A DNA stretch of 64,000 bases from NCBI RefSeq assembly GCF_009834785.1, contig NZ_WUYX01000071.1, positions 151,980-215,979 of the forward strand, given 5' to 3'. Shown one piece after another: positions 43,735 through 52,260 of the stretch (its first letter is position 1; the number at the start of each line of letters is the position of its first letter). The notes beneath the pieces are model-generated. The model was given only the letters and a program-made list of their open reading frames with translations. It made no database searches and was not told where the DNA came from. This DNA comes from Natronorubrum halalkaliphilum. Its GTDB lineage: Archaea; Halobacteriota; Halobacteria; Halobacteriales; Natrialbaceae. The position numbers and the translations under genes were made by a program.

Positions 43735-43816
43735 ATACGGTTTGCTGTACCGATGTACCGGTGCAACCGCAAGTCGTCCTGCGGTTGCGCCGGAAATGAC
43801 GTACAGCAGACCGTAT
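43735..43816 (+). repeat. 82-bp inverted-repeat element, family 1, core type II (copy E)
   Basis: Outer ends ATACGGTTTGCTGTA and TACAGCAGACCGTAT are those of family 1. The internal arms are CCGGTGCAACCGC and GCGGTTGCGCCGG, a different hairpin from copies A-D. The right end abuts and shares a base with the UPF0146 stop codon. Confidence 0.88.
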
Positions 43817-44220
43817 CAACGCCCCATCGCGCGAGCCACGTACAACGTCTCCGCCTCGAGGGTCTTCCGTTCGACCGGCACCGCGGGCTGGTCGCCGCCC
43901 AGCGTCGTAAACAGGAAGGTCGCGTCGACCTCGCGGGCGACCTCGAGGGCCGGTCGGTGGAGTTCGGGCGGCAGGTTCAGCGCGTACAACGCGTCCGCGT
44001 CCGCGTAGACCGACGGATCGGGAGCGACGATATCGTCGCGGACGAAGTCCACGTTGGCGGGGACCTCGCGGTCGTGAACGTCGGTCGCAGTCACGGAGAC
44101 GCCCCGTTCAGCGAGCGCCGCTGCGATATCAGTTCGACGACCGATGCCGACCTCCACGACGCGGTCGTAGCGCTCGAGGTGATCGAGTAGGGTCTTCGCG
44201 GTTCCGGGAGAGTCGGCCAC
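43816..44220 (-). CDS. UPF0146 family protein
   Basis: A 134-residue protein with a SAM-methyltransferase-like Rossmann start: VVEVGIGRRTDIAAALAERG, then VTATDVHD, and DDIVAPDPSVY. Matches the archaeal UPF0146 family, whose activity is unknown. The GTG at 44220 is chosen because in-frame sequence farther upstream is the antisense of the archaemetzincin gene. The TGA (43816-43818) shares a base with the repeat element. Divergent from amzA, with only 39 bp between starts. Confidence 0.75.
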   Translation of the reverse strand: MADSPGTAKTLLDHLERYDRVVEVGIGRRTDIAAALAERGVSVTATDVHDREVPANVDFVRDDIVAPDPSVYADADALYALNLPPELHRPALEVAREVDATFLFTTLGGDQPAVPVERKTLEAETLYVARAMGR

Positions 44221-44259
44221 GGCGGGACGTTTATGCCATCCGCGGCCATAGCCCTTGCC

Positions 44260-44781
44260 ATGCTCGTCGATATCGTGCCGGTCGGCAACGTCCCCGCAGA
44301 AGTCAAGCGGGCGGCTTCTTCCGCGTTGCGATCGGTTTACGACTGCGACGTCACGATCAATGACGCCCAGTCGATCCCAAACGGCGCGTACGACTCCGAT
44401 CGGAACCAGTACTCCGCCGAAACGTTCATTCAGCTCGCCGAGCGGATCGGCCGCGGAGAAAAAAACATTGCAATTACACCACACGACCTCTTCTACCGGC
44501 GTCGCAACTACGTCTTCGGACTGGCCTACCTCGACGGTAGCGGCAGCGTCGTCTCGACCTACCGGCTCCAGACCTCGAGCGACGGCGGCTTCTCGAATCA
44601 GAGCGCGGCGGACATCTTCGAGGACCGCGTCCGCAAGGAAATCGTCCACGAAATCGGCCACACCTACGGGCTAGAACACTGCGACAACAACCGCTGTGTG
44701 ATGAACTTCTCGCCGACCGTTCGCGAGGTCGACATCAAAGAAGAAAACCTCTGTGGAAGCTGTCAACGATTGATTAGTTAA
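44260..44781 (+). CDS. amzA: Archaemetzincin
   Basis: A 173-residue zinc peptidase. The active site is VHEIGHTYGLEHC, i.e. HExxHxxGxxH starting near residue 130, followed by the family-specific Cys set (Cys, CVMNF with the Met-turn, CGSC) that binds a second zinc. An alternative upstream ATG (44233) would add nine residues; Met-44260 gives MLVDIVPVGNV, the usual family start. Cytosolic; natural substrate unknown in Archaea. Confidence 0.92.
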   Translation: MLVDIVPVGNVPAEVKRAASSALRSVYDCDVTINDAQSIPNGAYDSDRNQYSAETFIQLAERIGRGEKNIAITPHDLFYRRRNYVFGLAYLDGSGSVVSTYRLQTSSDGGFSNQSAADIFEDRVRKEIVHEIGHTYGLEHCDNNRCVMNFSPTVREVDIKEENLCGSCQRLIS

Positions 44782-44838
44782 CCGACGGTCTCCCGTCCCA
44801 CACCGCACTTTTTATTCCTGGCGCGACGATCGTAATCT

Positions 44839-45513
44839 GTGACCGTTGTCAGTCCGTTTGAATCAGCCGCCGAGTACGACGATTGGTTCGAGACCCACGA
44901 GGGCGCCTACCGCGCCGAGCGGGCCGCCCTCGAGCGAGCCGTTCCGGATCGTTTCGACCGCGCCCTCGAGATCGGCGTCGGAACCGGGCGGTTCGCCGCC
45001 CCGCTCGGGATTTCTGTCGGCATCGATCCCGCCGAGAATCCCCTCGAACGAGCCCGGAACAGGGGCATCGAATCCATCCGTGGTATCGCCGAATCGCTTC
45101 CCGTCGGCGACGAAACGATCGATCTCGCCGCGTTCGTCACCGTGTTCTCGTTCGTCGACGATCTGGCGGCGACGCTCGCCGAAGCGGGGCGAGTGCTTAC
45201 CGACGACGGGACGCTCGTCGTCGCGGTCCTCGATCGTTCGAGTCCGGTGGGGCAGCTCTATCAGGAACACAAAGACGAGAGTCCCTTCTACGCCGACGCC
45301 ACGTTTCTGACCGGCGACGAAGCGTGTGCCGAACTCGAGGCTGCCGGCTTCGCCGTGGAACAACGACTCCAGACGGTGTTCGACGATCCGGCCGAAATTT
45401 CAGTTGCCGACTCGAATTCGGCTTCGAACGACGCGGGACCGGACGTTCGAGAGGGCCACGGCGACGGACTGTTCGCCGTGATCCGTGCCACACCGTCGGA
45501 CACGAACAGGTGA
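44839..45513 (+). CDS. SAM-dependent methyltransferase
   Basis: A 224-residue class I methyltransferase of the UbiE/COQ5-like type. Motif I LEIGVGTGRFAAPLG (43-57), GIDPAENPLERA, and SLPVGDETIDLAAFVTVFSFV are visible. Begins with GTG (44839), 57 bp after archaemetzincin. The C-terminal acidic stretch is halophilic. Substrate unknown. Confidence 0.82.
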   Translation: MTVVSPFESAAEYDDWFETHEGAYRAERAALERAVPDRFDRALEIGVGTGRFAAPLGISVGIDPAENPLERARNRGIESIRGIAESLPVGDETIDLAAFVTVFSFVDDLAATLAEAGRVLTDDGTLVVAVLDRSSPVGQLYQEHKDESPFYADATFLTGDEACAELEAAGFAVEQRLQTVFDDPAEISVADSNSASNDAGPDVREGHGDGLFAVIRATPSDTNR

Positions 45514-45754
45514 CAGTGTCGATCATCGAGCGCCGATGGCCGATCGGCGCTCGGCGCCCGGCGACCGGCGACGGCCGTACGGTCGTTCCCCGGAAACAGA
45601 TAGACGGCCCTCGCTCACGGACAGCCACCCCATCTCCTGCGTTCGTGCTCGATCTCGGAACGCGACTCGAGCCATCGCCCAGCCTCGCATCCACACGGGT
45701 ATCCGACTCCCAACAACGGAACGGGACGGGCCCGGGCAGGAGACCCGCCAGTCC
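45514..45754. other. Intergenic region, no gene seen
   Basis: GC-rich, with small palindromes such as CGCCGAT-GGCC-GATCGGCG near 45532. No reading frame has acidic coding character. The family-2 element follows directly. Confidence 0.45.
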
Positions 45755-45864
45755 ATACTGTCGAATAGAACGACGTGACGATCGGTCGCGCTACTGCGGC
45801 CGTCCCCGACGTCGACGCCCGCGAGTTCGCGACCGACGTCGTATTGACTGCTGTCCGACAGTGT
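45755..45864 (+). repeat. 110-bp inverted-repeat element, family 2 (copy 2)
   Basis: Ends ATACTGTCGAATAGAACG and CTGTCCGACAGTGT. The interior shares ACGACGTGA with the 57746 copy, and ATCGGTCGCGCTACTGCGG with the 2783 copy. Its right end is three bases from the response-regulator stop codon. Confidence 0.85.
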
Positions 45865-45867
45865 CAG

Positions 45868-46359
45868 TCACGAGAGCATCCTCCGGACTCGAGCGACGAG
45901 CGACGTCGGACTGAACGGCTTCGTCACGTAGTCATCGGCACCGAGGTCGAATCCTTTCGCGACGTCCTCTTCCCGACTACGGGAGGTCAGAACGATGACG
46001 GGGACGTCCGCCAGACGCTCGTCGTTGCGCATTCTCCCGAGAAGTCGGAACCCGTCCAGTCCCGGTACCATAACGTCTAACAGCACCAGATCCGGTGGCG
46101 CCTCGTTCGTCAGGAACGTCCAACACTTCCGGCCGTCGGCCAACGCCGTCGTTTCGTACCCGCTGGACTCGAGTTTGTGCGTGAGCAGTCGGCGAAGTGA
46201 GTCGTCGTCTTCCAGGAGGAGCACGTGCTGGACGGCGGTCGCGTCCTCGCTGGGCGAGCTATCGCTCGACTGGTCGCGGTCTGAGATTTCCGCTCCGGGA
46301 GCCGAATCGGACCTCGCGTTGCCGGTTTCCGTCTCCGGCAGTTCGTCGTTCGACGTCAT
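45868..46359 (-). CDS. Single-domain response regulator
   Basis: A 163-residue protein. A 42-residue acidic, Ser-rich disordered N-terminus precedes a complete receiver domain: LLEDDDSLRRLLT (acidic triad), phosphoacceptor Asp95 in LVLLDVM, Thr in VIVLTSR and Lys in DDYVTKPF. No output domain, so it probably acts on partners or in a phosphorelay. Met-46359 is preferred to a GTG at 46380. No kinase gene is adjacent. Confidence 0.88.
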   Translation of the reverse strand: MTSNDELPETETGNARSDSAPGAEISDRDQSSDSSPSEDATAVQHVLLLEDDDSLRRLLTHKLESSGYETTALADGRKCWTFLTNEAPPDLVLLDVMVPGLDGFRLLGRMRNDERLADVPVIVLTSRSREEDVAKGFDLGADDYVTKPFSPTSLVARVRRMLS

Positions 46360-46709
46360 GAGCGACTGCTGTCCGGGCACACGGTCGGTGCTCTCCCGTT
46401 GATCGAACCCAACTCGAGCGAGGGATCACTGATATCGATTTCGGCACCCGTTCCTGTTTCCGTTCCCGTCCCCGTCCCCGTTCGACGCGTCGTCGATAAA
46501 TCGGCTGTCCGCTCGTCTCCGTGTTGTCCGTGTCGATACCTGACGCTATTTCGGTGTCTATCTCTCTGTCTCTGTCGATTCCCAGTTCCGTCTCGACCGT
46601 CCGGCACCGCCAAACGGACGCCGCTCGTCGTCCCCCGATCCATTCGGGATAAAATTCCAGACCGATCCCTATAGAAGTTCCCAAAGGGAGGGCTGTGACA
46701 ACTGCCTGC
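46360..46709. other. Low-complexity intergenic region
   Basis: Degenerate hexamers (GTTCCC/GTCCCC/GTTTCC) occur around 46450-46490 and a CTCTCTGTCTCTGTC tract near 46563. I see no gene. It separates the response regulator from rli1. Confidence 0.55.
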
Positions 46710-48524
46710 TCAGGGCGCGTAGTAGTACTCGCCCTCGCGCTTTTGCTCGCGGTCGAGTTGTGAATCGGGCTTGTTGATCCGCGGACGCGAGGTGCGCTCG
46801 TCCCGGCGGAACGTGACCTCGAGGTTCGCGAGGAACTCGTTCATCCCGTCGCGCATCGACTGCGGCCGACCGGCGCGGCCGTGGGCGGCGGGTTCGCCGT
46901 CGAAGACCATCAGGCGGTCGGCCAACAGGTCGATCGAGTAGATGTCGTGGTCGATGACCATCACGGTCGCATCCTGCTGCTCGGCGTAGCGTCGGATGGC
47001 GCTCGTGGCCTGAACTCGCTGTTCGACGTCGAGGTGGGCCGAGGGTTCGTCGAGCAGGTAGAGATCCGCCGAATCGGAGAGACAAGCCGCGATGGCGACC
47101 CGCTGGCGCTCACCGCCCGAGAGATCCGAGAGGTTCTGCTCCATGATCCGCTCTAACTGGAGTGGCTGGGCGATTTCGGTGTTCCAGTACGAGGAGCCGA
47201 ACTGATCCGTAATCGACGAGAGGAACGCGTCGACCCGCATGTGCTGGTCAATCGTTACGTACTGCGGTTTGTACGAAATATCCAGATTCAGATCGGTGTC
47301 TCCCTCGTCGGACTGGAGGTTCCCCGTGAGCAACTTCGCAAACGTCGACTTCCCGATCCCGTTCGGTCCGACGATTCCGAGCACTTCGTTCTCGCGAATC
47401 TCGCCGCCTTCGACCTCGAGCGTGAACTCGCCCTCGCCGTAGCTCTTGGTGAGGTCGGGGTACTCGACGAGCGTGTCGCCGTGGCTTCCGGTCCGTGGCG
47501 CGTGTTCCTCGAACTCGATCGGATTCGGGCGGATCCGCATGTTCTCGTTGTCGAGATACCCCGAGAGGTACTCGTTGATCCCGTTCCGGACCGATTTGGG
47601 CGAGGTGATGACACCGTAGGCACCGGGCTCACCGTACGCGACGTGGAGCGTATCCGCCAGCAGATCGAGGATCGCCAGGTCGTGCTCGACGACGAGCACC
47701 GACTTGTCCTCGTCTTCGGCGAGTTCGCGGATCAGCCGTGCCGCGGTGACGCGCTGGCTCATGTCGAGATACGGCGTGATCTCGTCGAGGAAGTAGAAGT
47801 CCGTATCCCGAGCCAGCGTCGCCGCGATGGCGACCCGCTGGAGTTCGCCGCCCGAGAGGTCGTCGATCGACTGCTCCATGACGGGGCCGATCGAGAGCCG
47901 TTCGATCAGATAGTCGAGGGCGCCGCGTTCGTCCGTCTGTGCCAACAGTTCGCGGGTGTTCCCGTCGAAACTGTTCGGAATCTGATCGACGTACTGTGGT
48001 TTCCGGGAGATGGTGACCTCCCCGCCCTGGACGTCCGCGATGTAGTCTTGCAGTTCCGTGCCGCGGTAGGCCTCGAGCACCTCGTCCCAGCCGGGTGACT
48101 CGTCGTGTCGGCCGAGATTCGGCTCGAGTTCGCCCGCGAGAATGCGAACGGCGGTCGTTTTCCCGATGCCGTTCGGCCCGAGAATACCGGTGACCTGACC
48201 TTCCTGCGGTGCGGGAAGGCCGTACAGTGAGAAGGCGTTCTCGCCGTAGCGGTGGACGGGGTCGTCCTGGAGTTCCTTCGGGAGGTTGATGATCTCGATC
48301 GCGTCGAACGGACACTTCTCGACGCAGATCCCGCAGGTTTCGCCCAGACAGATCTCTTCGGAGATGTGGATCTGTTCGGGTTGGCCTTCGTCGGCTTCCT
48401 CGCCACGGAGCGTGATGCACTCCTTGCCGGTCCGGTTCGGCGGGCAGTAGTTCTTACACTCGTAGCTACACCGGTCGGGTTGGCACCGATCTAAGTCTAC
48501 GACGGCAATGCTGTCGTCCGCCAT
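46710..48524 (-). CDS. rli1: ABCE1/Rli1 ribosome-recycling ATPase
   Basis: A 604-residue essential factor that splits ribosomes after termination. The N-terminal ferredoxin-like domain has two 4Fe-4S sets (Cys14, 19, 23, 27 and Cys59, 64, 67, 71). Two ABC domains follow: Walker A GPNGIGKTT (116-124) and GPNGIGKST (about 385), each with an LSGGE signature (DDLSGGELQR and SDLSGGERQR) and a LDE(I/P) Walker B. The Met at 48524 gives the family N-terminus. It is 2 bp after the EMC6-like gene's stop, so co-transcribed. Confidence 0.96.
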   Translation of the reverse strand: MADDSIAVVDLDRCQPDRCSYECKNYCPPNRTGKECITLRGEEADEGQPEQIHISEEICLGETCGICVEKCPFDAIEIINLPKELQDDPVHRYGENAFSLYGLPAPQEGQVTGILGPNGIGKTTAVRILAGELEPNLGRHDESPGWDEVLEAYRGTELQDYIADVQGGEVTISRKPQYVDQIPNSFDGNTRELLAQTDERGALDYLIERLSIGPVMEQSIDDLSGGELQRVAIAATLARDTDFYFLDEITPYLDMSQRVTAARLIRELAEDEDKSVLVVEHDLAILDLLADTLHVAYGEPGAYGVITSPKSVRNGINEYLSGYLDNENMRIRPNPIEFEEHAPRTGSHGDTLVEYPDLTKSYGEGEFTLEVEGGEIRENEVLGIVGPNGIGKSTFAKLLTGNLQSDEGDTDLNLDISYKPQYVTIDQHMRVDAFLSSITDQFGSSYWNTEIAQPLQLERIMEQNLSDLSGGERQRVAIAACLSDSADLYLLDEPSAHLDVEQRVQATSAIRRYAEQQDATVMVIDHDIYSIDLLADRLMVFDGEPAAHGRAGRPQSMRDGMNEFLANLEVTFRRDERTSRPRINKPDSQLDREQKREGEYYYAP

Positions 48525-48526
48525 GG

Positions 48527-48853
48527 TTACAGTGTGTACCCCGCGGTCAGCAGGATTCCCCACGTCACGAACCACAGCGAGAACGTCATGAACGTGATGA
48601 ACAGGTAATGTTTCATTCCGAACTCGTCCTCCCCGTAGATGCCCGTAAAGTCATAGAGGACGAACTGGACGAGAATCGCACCTACGACGAGCATGAGCGT
48701 CCGCGTATCTGAGGCCGCGGCATCGGCTGACGCGACGTCGCCCGTGATCGCCACGGATGCCAGCGCTGCAGCGACGCCCAGCAGTGCGGACAGCGCCGTC
48801 ACGCTGATCGAGCGGATGTGCTCGCGTCGGTCGCTAATCGATTCAGTCGACAT
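48527..48853 (-). CDS. EMC6-like membrane protein
   Basis: A 108-residue protein with three hydrophobic segments (about 15-37, 48-67 and 80-103) after a short charged cytosolic N-terminus. Location directly before rli1 and overall topology match archaeal EMC6-like proteins, relatives of an ER membrane-insertase subunit. The assignment rests mainly on context and topology. Met-48853 is chosen, dropping a 26-residue non-conserved-looking extension. Confidence 0.65.
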   Translation of the reverse strand: MSTESISDRREHIRSISVTALSALLGVAAALASVAITGDVASADAAASDTRTLMLVVGAILVQFVLYDFTGIYGEDEFGMKHYLFITFMTFSLWFVTWGILLTAGYTL

Positions 48854-48988
48854 AGGACGAACTCTGTTTTCGGTCGTGAAAAGGTGTTCGGGTTTGGAGA
48901 GACCATCCTGCTCTCGGGAACGAGCGATCACCGACGGTACGGCCAGTTCGTGTCAGCCGCGTTCGAACGGGTGAACCGGTGGGGCCGA

Positions 48989-50017
48989 TTAGTCCGCTCC
49001 GACGTACCGGATGTCATCGGTCTCCGCAAACCGATCGAGCAATTCCTGACGAGTGTCGAACTCGTCGGATTCGTCAACTGCTCGCTCGAGTTCCGAATCC
49101 GTCACCGTCGTCGGGCCGTCATCGTCGCTCGTTTGGGTCTCGAATGTCCCGGCTGATCCGCCCCGGTCGATATCGAACCAGGAAAGTTCCTGCTGGCCGG
49201 TTTCCGATTCGGTAAACACCGCGAATCCGAACCCGTCCCACCCGATTTCGACGCCATCGATAGTGATCTGTACGTCGTCGCCCGCCTTGAGCTGATTGTG
49301 TGGCTCAAACTCGATCGTAGCACTCGTTCCGTCACGTTCGGTGAATCTAGCACTGTCGTGCTGATGGGATCCATCGATGTCCGTTATTTCGGCATCGTCG
49401 TAACTCACAATAATTCCCGAGAGATCGATCGTCACCGTTTCGCCCTTGCTGAGTCGCCCGTCCATCGTAAACGAGAGGTCCTGCGTAGTCGGGTTCGGCC
49501 CCACGATATCGTCTGCATTGACGGATCTGAATCCGCCGCTTTGCTGTGGCGAGCAACGGACGTCGATCGGTCCTGACTTGCGCTCGAGAGCCACAGTGGG
49601 GATACCGCTGGCCTCGATACCGAGGGTCACCGTAGCATCGTCTTGACGTACGGTCGAATCACACCGAACCTCGACTCGATACTCGTGTTCGCCGTCGTAT
49701 TCGCGCACGGTCGCTTCGACGTCGTCTGGGTCACCGCCCTCGAATTCGACGACTTCCGCGTCGATATCGTCCATACCGAACGCGTTAGCGTTATCGTCCA
49801 GGTAGAACAGCGTCCCGACGTAATCGTTCCGCGGGACGATATCCGCTTCACGACTGTCTGAGTTGTTTGTAACTCCGAGTACGCCGTGTGGGTCCTCTGC
49901 AGTCTGAACGTTCGCTATCCGGTCGGCTGAAATGGTGCTAAATCCGAACGCAGGACCGATAACAAAGAGGGTTCCGAGTAAAAGGAGAAGCATCCCGATC
50001 GCCGTAACCGGTTTCAT
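48989..50017 (-). CDS. Exported surface protein with TasA/DUF1102-like N-terminal motif
   Basis: A 342-residue protein. The signal segment (about residues 5-22, IGMLLLLLGTLFVIGPAF) is followed by FGFSTISADRIANV, the motif also seen in the genes at 50692 and 52261. The mature part has several beta-rich, Asp/Glu/Thr-rich domains (about 30-140, 155-260) and ends in a helical EFDTRQELLDRFAETDD. Met-50017 is 2 bases after the stop of the winged-helix regulator, so both are one operon. Probable secreted or surface structure protein; function unproven. Confidence 0.65.
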   Translation of the reverse strand: MKPVTAIGMLLLLLGTLFVIGPAFGFSTISADRIANVQTAEDPHGVLGVTNNSDSREADIVPRNDYVGTLFYLDDNANAFGMDDIDAEVVEFEGGDPDDVEATVREYDGEHEYRVEVRCDSTVRQDDATVTLGIEASGIPTVALERKSGPIDVRCSPQQSGGFRSVNADDIVGPNPTTQDLSFTMDGRLSKGETVTIDLSGIIVSYDDAEITDIDGSHQHDSARFTERDGTSATIEFEPHNQLKAGDDVQITIDGVEIGWDGFGFAVFTESETGQQELSWFDIDRGGSAGTFETQTSDDDGPTTVTDSELERAVDESDEFDTRQELLDRFAETDDIRYVGAD

Positions 50018-50019
50018 CG

Positions 50020-50562
50020 TTACGGTGGTCGCTCCATCTCGCCGAGTCGCATCCGTCGGTTCTGTACCACGTGAACGACTGCAGAAACCGCAAATAGCGC
50101 GAATACGAACGTCGCCCACCCGAGTTCAGGAATGGTCTCGGTCGGTACGACCTCGAGCCACAACCCGGCCATTACGATCGAGCCGACTACTGTCAGTCCC
50201 AGATAGTAGATCCCCCACGGGATCGAATCGGCGGGCACGACGTCCAGATAGACGTCTAACTCCGATGCTTCGTCGGTGAGTTCGATCGTTCTGTCGTCGA
50301 ACTCGATCATCTCCGCGCGCTCGAGCGTCGGCAAGTGGGTCTGTTGAAGCGACGTGTAGACGCGCTTTCGCTCAGCCGAAGTCAGTTCGTCGACCTCCTT
50401 CTCGAGCTCCCAGGCGGCGACGTGTTCGGCCAGATCGCCGAGTTCGACGGGTTCTCCCTCACCTTTGCAGTAGTGGATCGCGTAACGACGACGGTGATTA
50501 CTCAGCAGGTCGAAAATTTCCCCGCGGCCGGAACCCGACCGAGTATCAGCCTGTGTCGCCAT
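50020..50562 (-). CDS. Winged-helix regulator with two membrane helices (DUF7344-like)
   Basis: A 180-residue protein. The N-terminus EIFDLLSNHRRRYAIHYCKG and the following ~75 residues are a winged helix-turn-helix of the type common in haloarchaea. Two membrane segments follow (about 117-137 and 146-167), so it is a membrane-tethered regulator. It is upstream of, and apparently co-transcribed with, the exported protein at 48989. It is a candidate regulator of the surface-protein cluster, perhaps sensing the envelope. Confidence 0.72.
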   Translation of the reverse strand: MATQADTRSGSGRGEIFDLLSNHRRRYAIHYCKGEGEPVELGDLAEHVAAWELEKEVDELTSAERKRVYTSLQQTHLPTLERAEMIEFDDRTIELTDEASELDVYLDVVPADSIPWGIYYLGLTVVGSIVMAGLWLEVVPTETIPELGWATFVFALFAVSAVVHVVQNRRMRLGEMERPP

Positions 50563-50597
50563 TGGCGCTCTTATCTATCCTTACTATACTCGCTATC

Positions 50598-50610
50598 AAT
50601 AAGTATTCTG
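50598..50610 (-). promoter_or_regulatory. Shared promoter element, regulator operon
   Basis: The 13-mer AATAAGTATTCTG (minus-strand CAGAATACTTATT) lies 36-48 bases upstream of the regulator ATG, with its TTATTGATA overlapping the expected TATA-box position. The identical 13-mer occurs at 51701-51713 upstream of the beta-solenoid protein. Confidence 0.5.
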
Positions 50611-50691
50611 TACTGTTAGAACTCGAAGAGGATTACAATCTTCGCCCGCCACCGAATTCCGTGTTCCGTCATCCCGCCGTCGGTATCGTCT

Positions 50692-51534
50692 TCAACACTG
50701 CACTTCCGGGATATCGGTCTGATACTCCGAAATGGTACCGGTGACGTCCGCGTTGTTACGGACGGTAACCGATCCGCAGGCCGTGATATTGCCGTTGATT
50801 TCGGCATTGTTTCGGATCTCGACGTTACCGCCGGCGATAATATCGCCGCCGATAGCGTTGTTCGAGATCGTAACATCACCCTGTGCGATGATGGTTCCTT
50901 CGACGTTCGCGTTGTTTGCAACGCTCACGGACCCGCCGCTGGTGATGTTGCCTCCGACATTGACGTTGTTATCCACCGAGACACTTCCGCCGGTGGTAAC
51001 ATCGCCGTCTTCGTCTTCTGTAATATCTCGAGGCTCGTCGGAGACTTCGGTGCAATCGATGGAAATCTGGGTGGACGTCTCTCGTGTCACGTCGACGCTC
51101 GAGGAGGCGCTCGACGCGACGATGTGCAGTTGCACGCTGTAGGTGCCATCGAGCGTCTCGCCGGCGCCACACGCGAGGCGAACATCGAACGTTCCGGGTT
51201 CACTTCCGGACTCGACAGTCGCTGCGAGCGACGACGTCGCGACTGCCTGGTTACTGTCGTCGGTGATCTGGACGACCGAGACGTCGATGTCGGACCGGTC
51301 TACGCCGCCGAGGTTATCGGTTACCGTGTAGGCGACCGTGGTGTCGTCCGGAGTGCCGATCGACGCCGAAGACGACCGATCCTCGAGGCCGAGATAGGCG
51401 CTCGAGTCCGGGGCCGTCCCGACGCTCACGCCGCGGTCGGCACCGATCGTCGCGAAACCGAACGTCGGTCCGGCCATGACGGTCGCTCCGAGGAGGATTA
51501 GCCCGAGCGCGGCGACCGTGAGTGTTCGGGTCAT
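50692..51534 (-). CDS. Exported protein with TasA/DUF1102-like N-terminus and beta-solenoid tail
   Basis: A 280-residue protein. Signal segment about 5-22, then FGFATIGADRGVSVGTA and AYLGLED, parallel to FGFSTISADR in the neighbour at 48989. Residues 45-160 form a beta-rich domain with one Cys pair. Residues 182-270 are five repeats of 18 residues (one of 17): GGSVSV-NN-V-GNI-type turns, each of three short strands, as in a left-handed or bactofilin-like beta-solenoid. Ends in Cys280. Likely extracellular and polymerising or scaffold-forming. Confidence 0.7.
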   Translation of the reverse strand: MTRTLTVAALGLILLGATVMAGPTFGFATIGADRGVSVGTAPDSSAYLGLEDRSSSASIGTPDDTTVAYTVTDNLGGVDRSDIDVSVVQITDDSNQAVATSSLAATVESGSEPGTFDVRLACGAGETLDGTYSVQLHIVASSASSSVDVTRETSTQISIDCTEVSDEPRDITEDEDGDVTTGGSVSVDNNVNVGGNITSGGSVSVANNANVEGTIIAQGDVTISNNAIGGDIIAGGNVEIRNNAEINGNITACGSVTVRNNADVTGTISEYQTDIPEVQC

Positions 51535-52260
51535 GAGTTATGGCGTGGTTCGTCGTTCGGAAGCCAGTCATCGGCTGGCGTCGGGGAGTGAATGCCGGTA
51601 GCGGTATAATTCAACCTGAGTTATGAGTGTTCACAAAACAACTCGCTACTGGCTTGTGGCACCGTTTGCTCCCCCGAATGGAAATGACGGCTTCAATATA
51701 AATAAGTATTCTGGGCACTACGGGAAAGAGGCATATAATTCAACGATAGTCTTGTTCGGTGTCAATCAGTGGCCTCGTTCGAGATGGGGGTCGCTCGAGC
51801 GATTGTGACGAGTATCGAGCCATACTGTCCCTGAGACAGTCGACAGCGCCGATTCAGTATTAGAAACCTCAGTTGCGTTGGTCGTTGGTCAACTTCTTGC
51901 CGACAGTCAGCTGTGTGGTCACAGGGCCATCTGATTTGGAGTGACCGATTGAGTTGTGAGTAACACTCTCGCGGTTGCCCGTCCTGACGACGCTTCTTCG
52001 ATAAGCGACTGCGAGTCCCCATCATGGTACTCAAAGCCATGAGGGTTGCTATCGCCCAAAGCAGTGAGGCTGTCGATTTCGGCGTTTCAGGCCGGGCTTG
52101 AAGCTGGTATCGATGATCGTTCAGCGAGTATTACCGATCCTGAACACCTTCTCGATACTCAATACAAAGTGGGTAGCTTTCGTTGGGGTGAGTAAGAACC
52201 GCGTTCCGGAATCGTTCGCTGTCGTTGCGATTCCGGCGCGGTTGTACGGAGACCATAACC
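51535..52260. other. Long intergenic region of mixed composition
   Basis: About 725 bp without a supported gene. It holds the promoter element at 51701 for the minus-strand neighbour. Several short frames between 51770 and 52200 are interrupted by stops. Composition is more A/T-rich than the flanks, so decayed mobile DNA is possible. Confidence 0.5.
51701..51713 (-). promoter_or_regulatory. Shared promoter element, beta-solenoid protein gene
   Basis: Identical 13-mer to 50598-50610. On the minus strand it continues into TTATTTATATTG, a good TATA box. It is about 165 bases upstream of the ATG at 51534, implying a long leader or a second promoter. Confidence 0.45.

Noticed and set aside
51600..52200. 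Several short frames in the spacer before the TasA-like gene
   Set aside because: All are interrupted by stops within 60-90 codons, and no family resemblance was seen in either strand.
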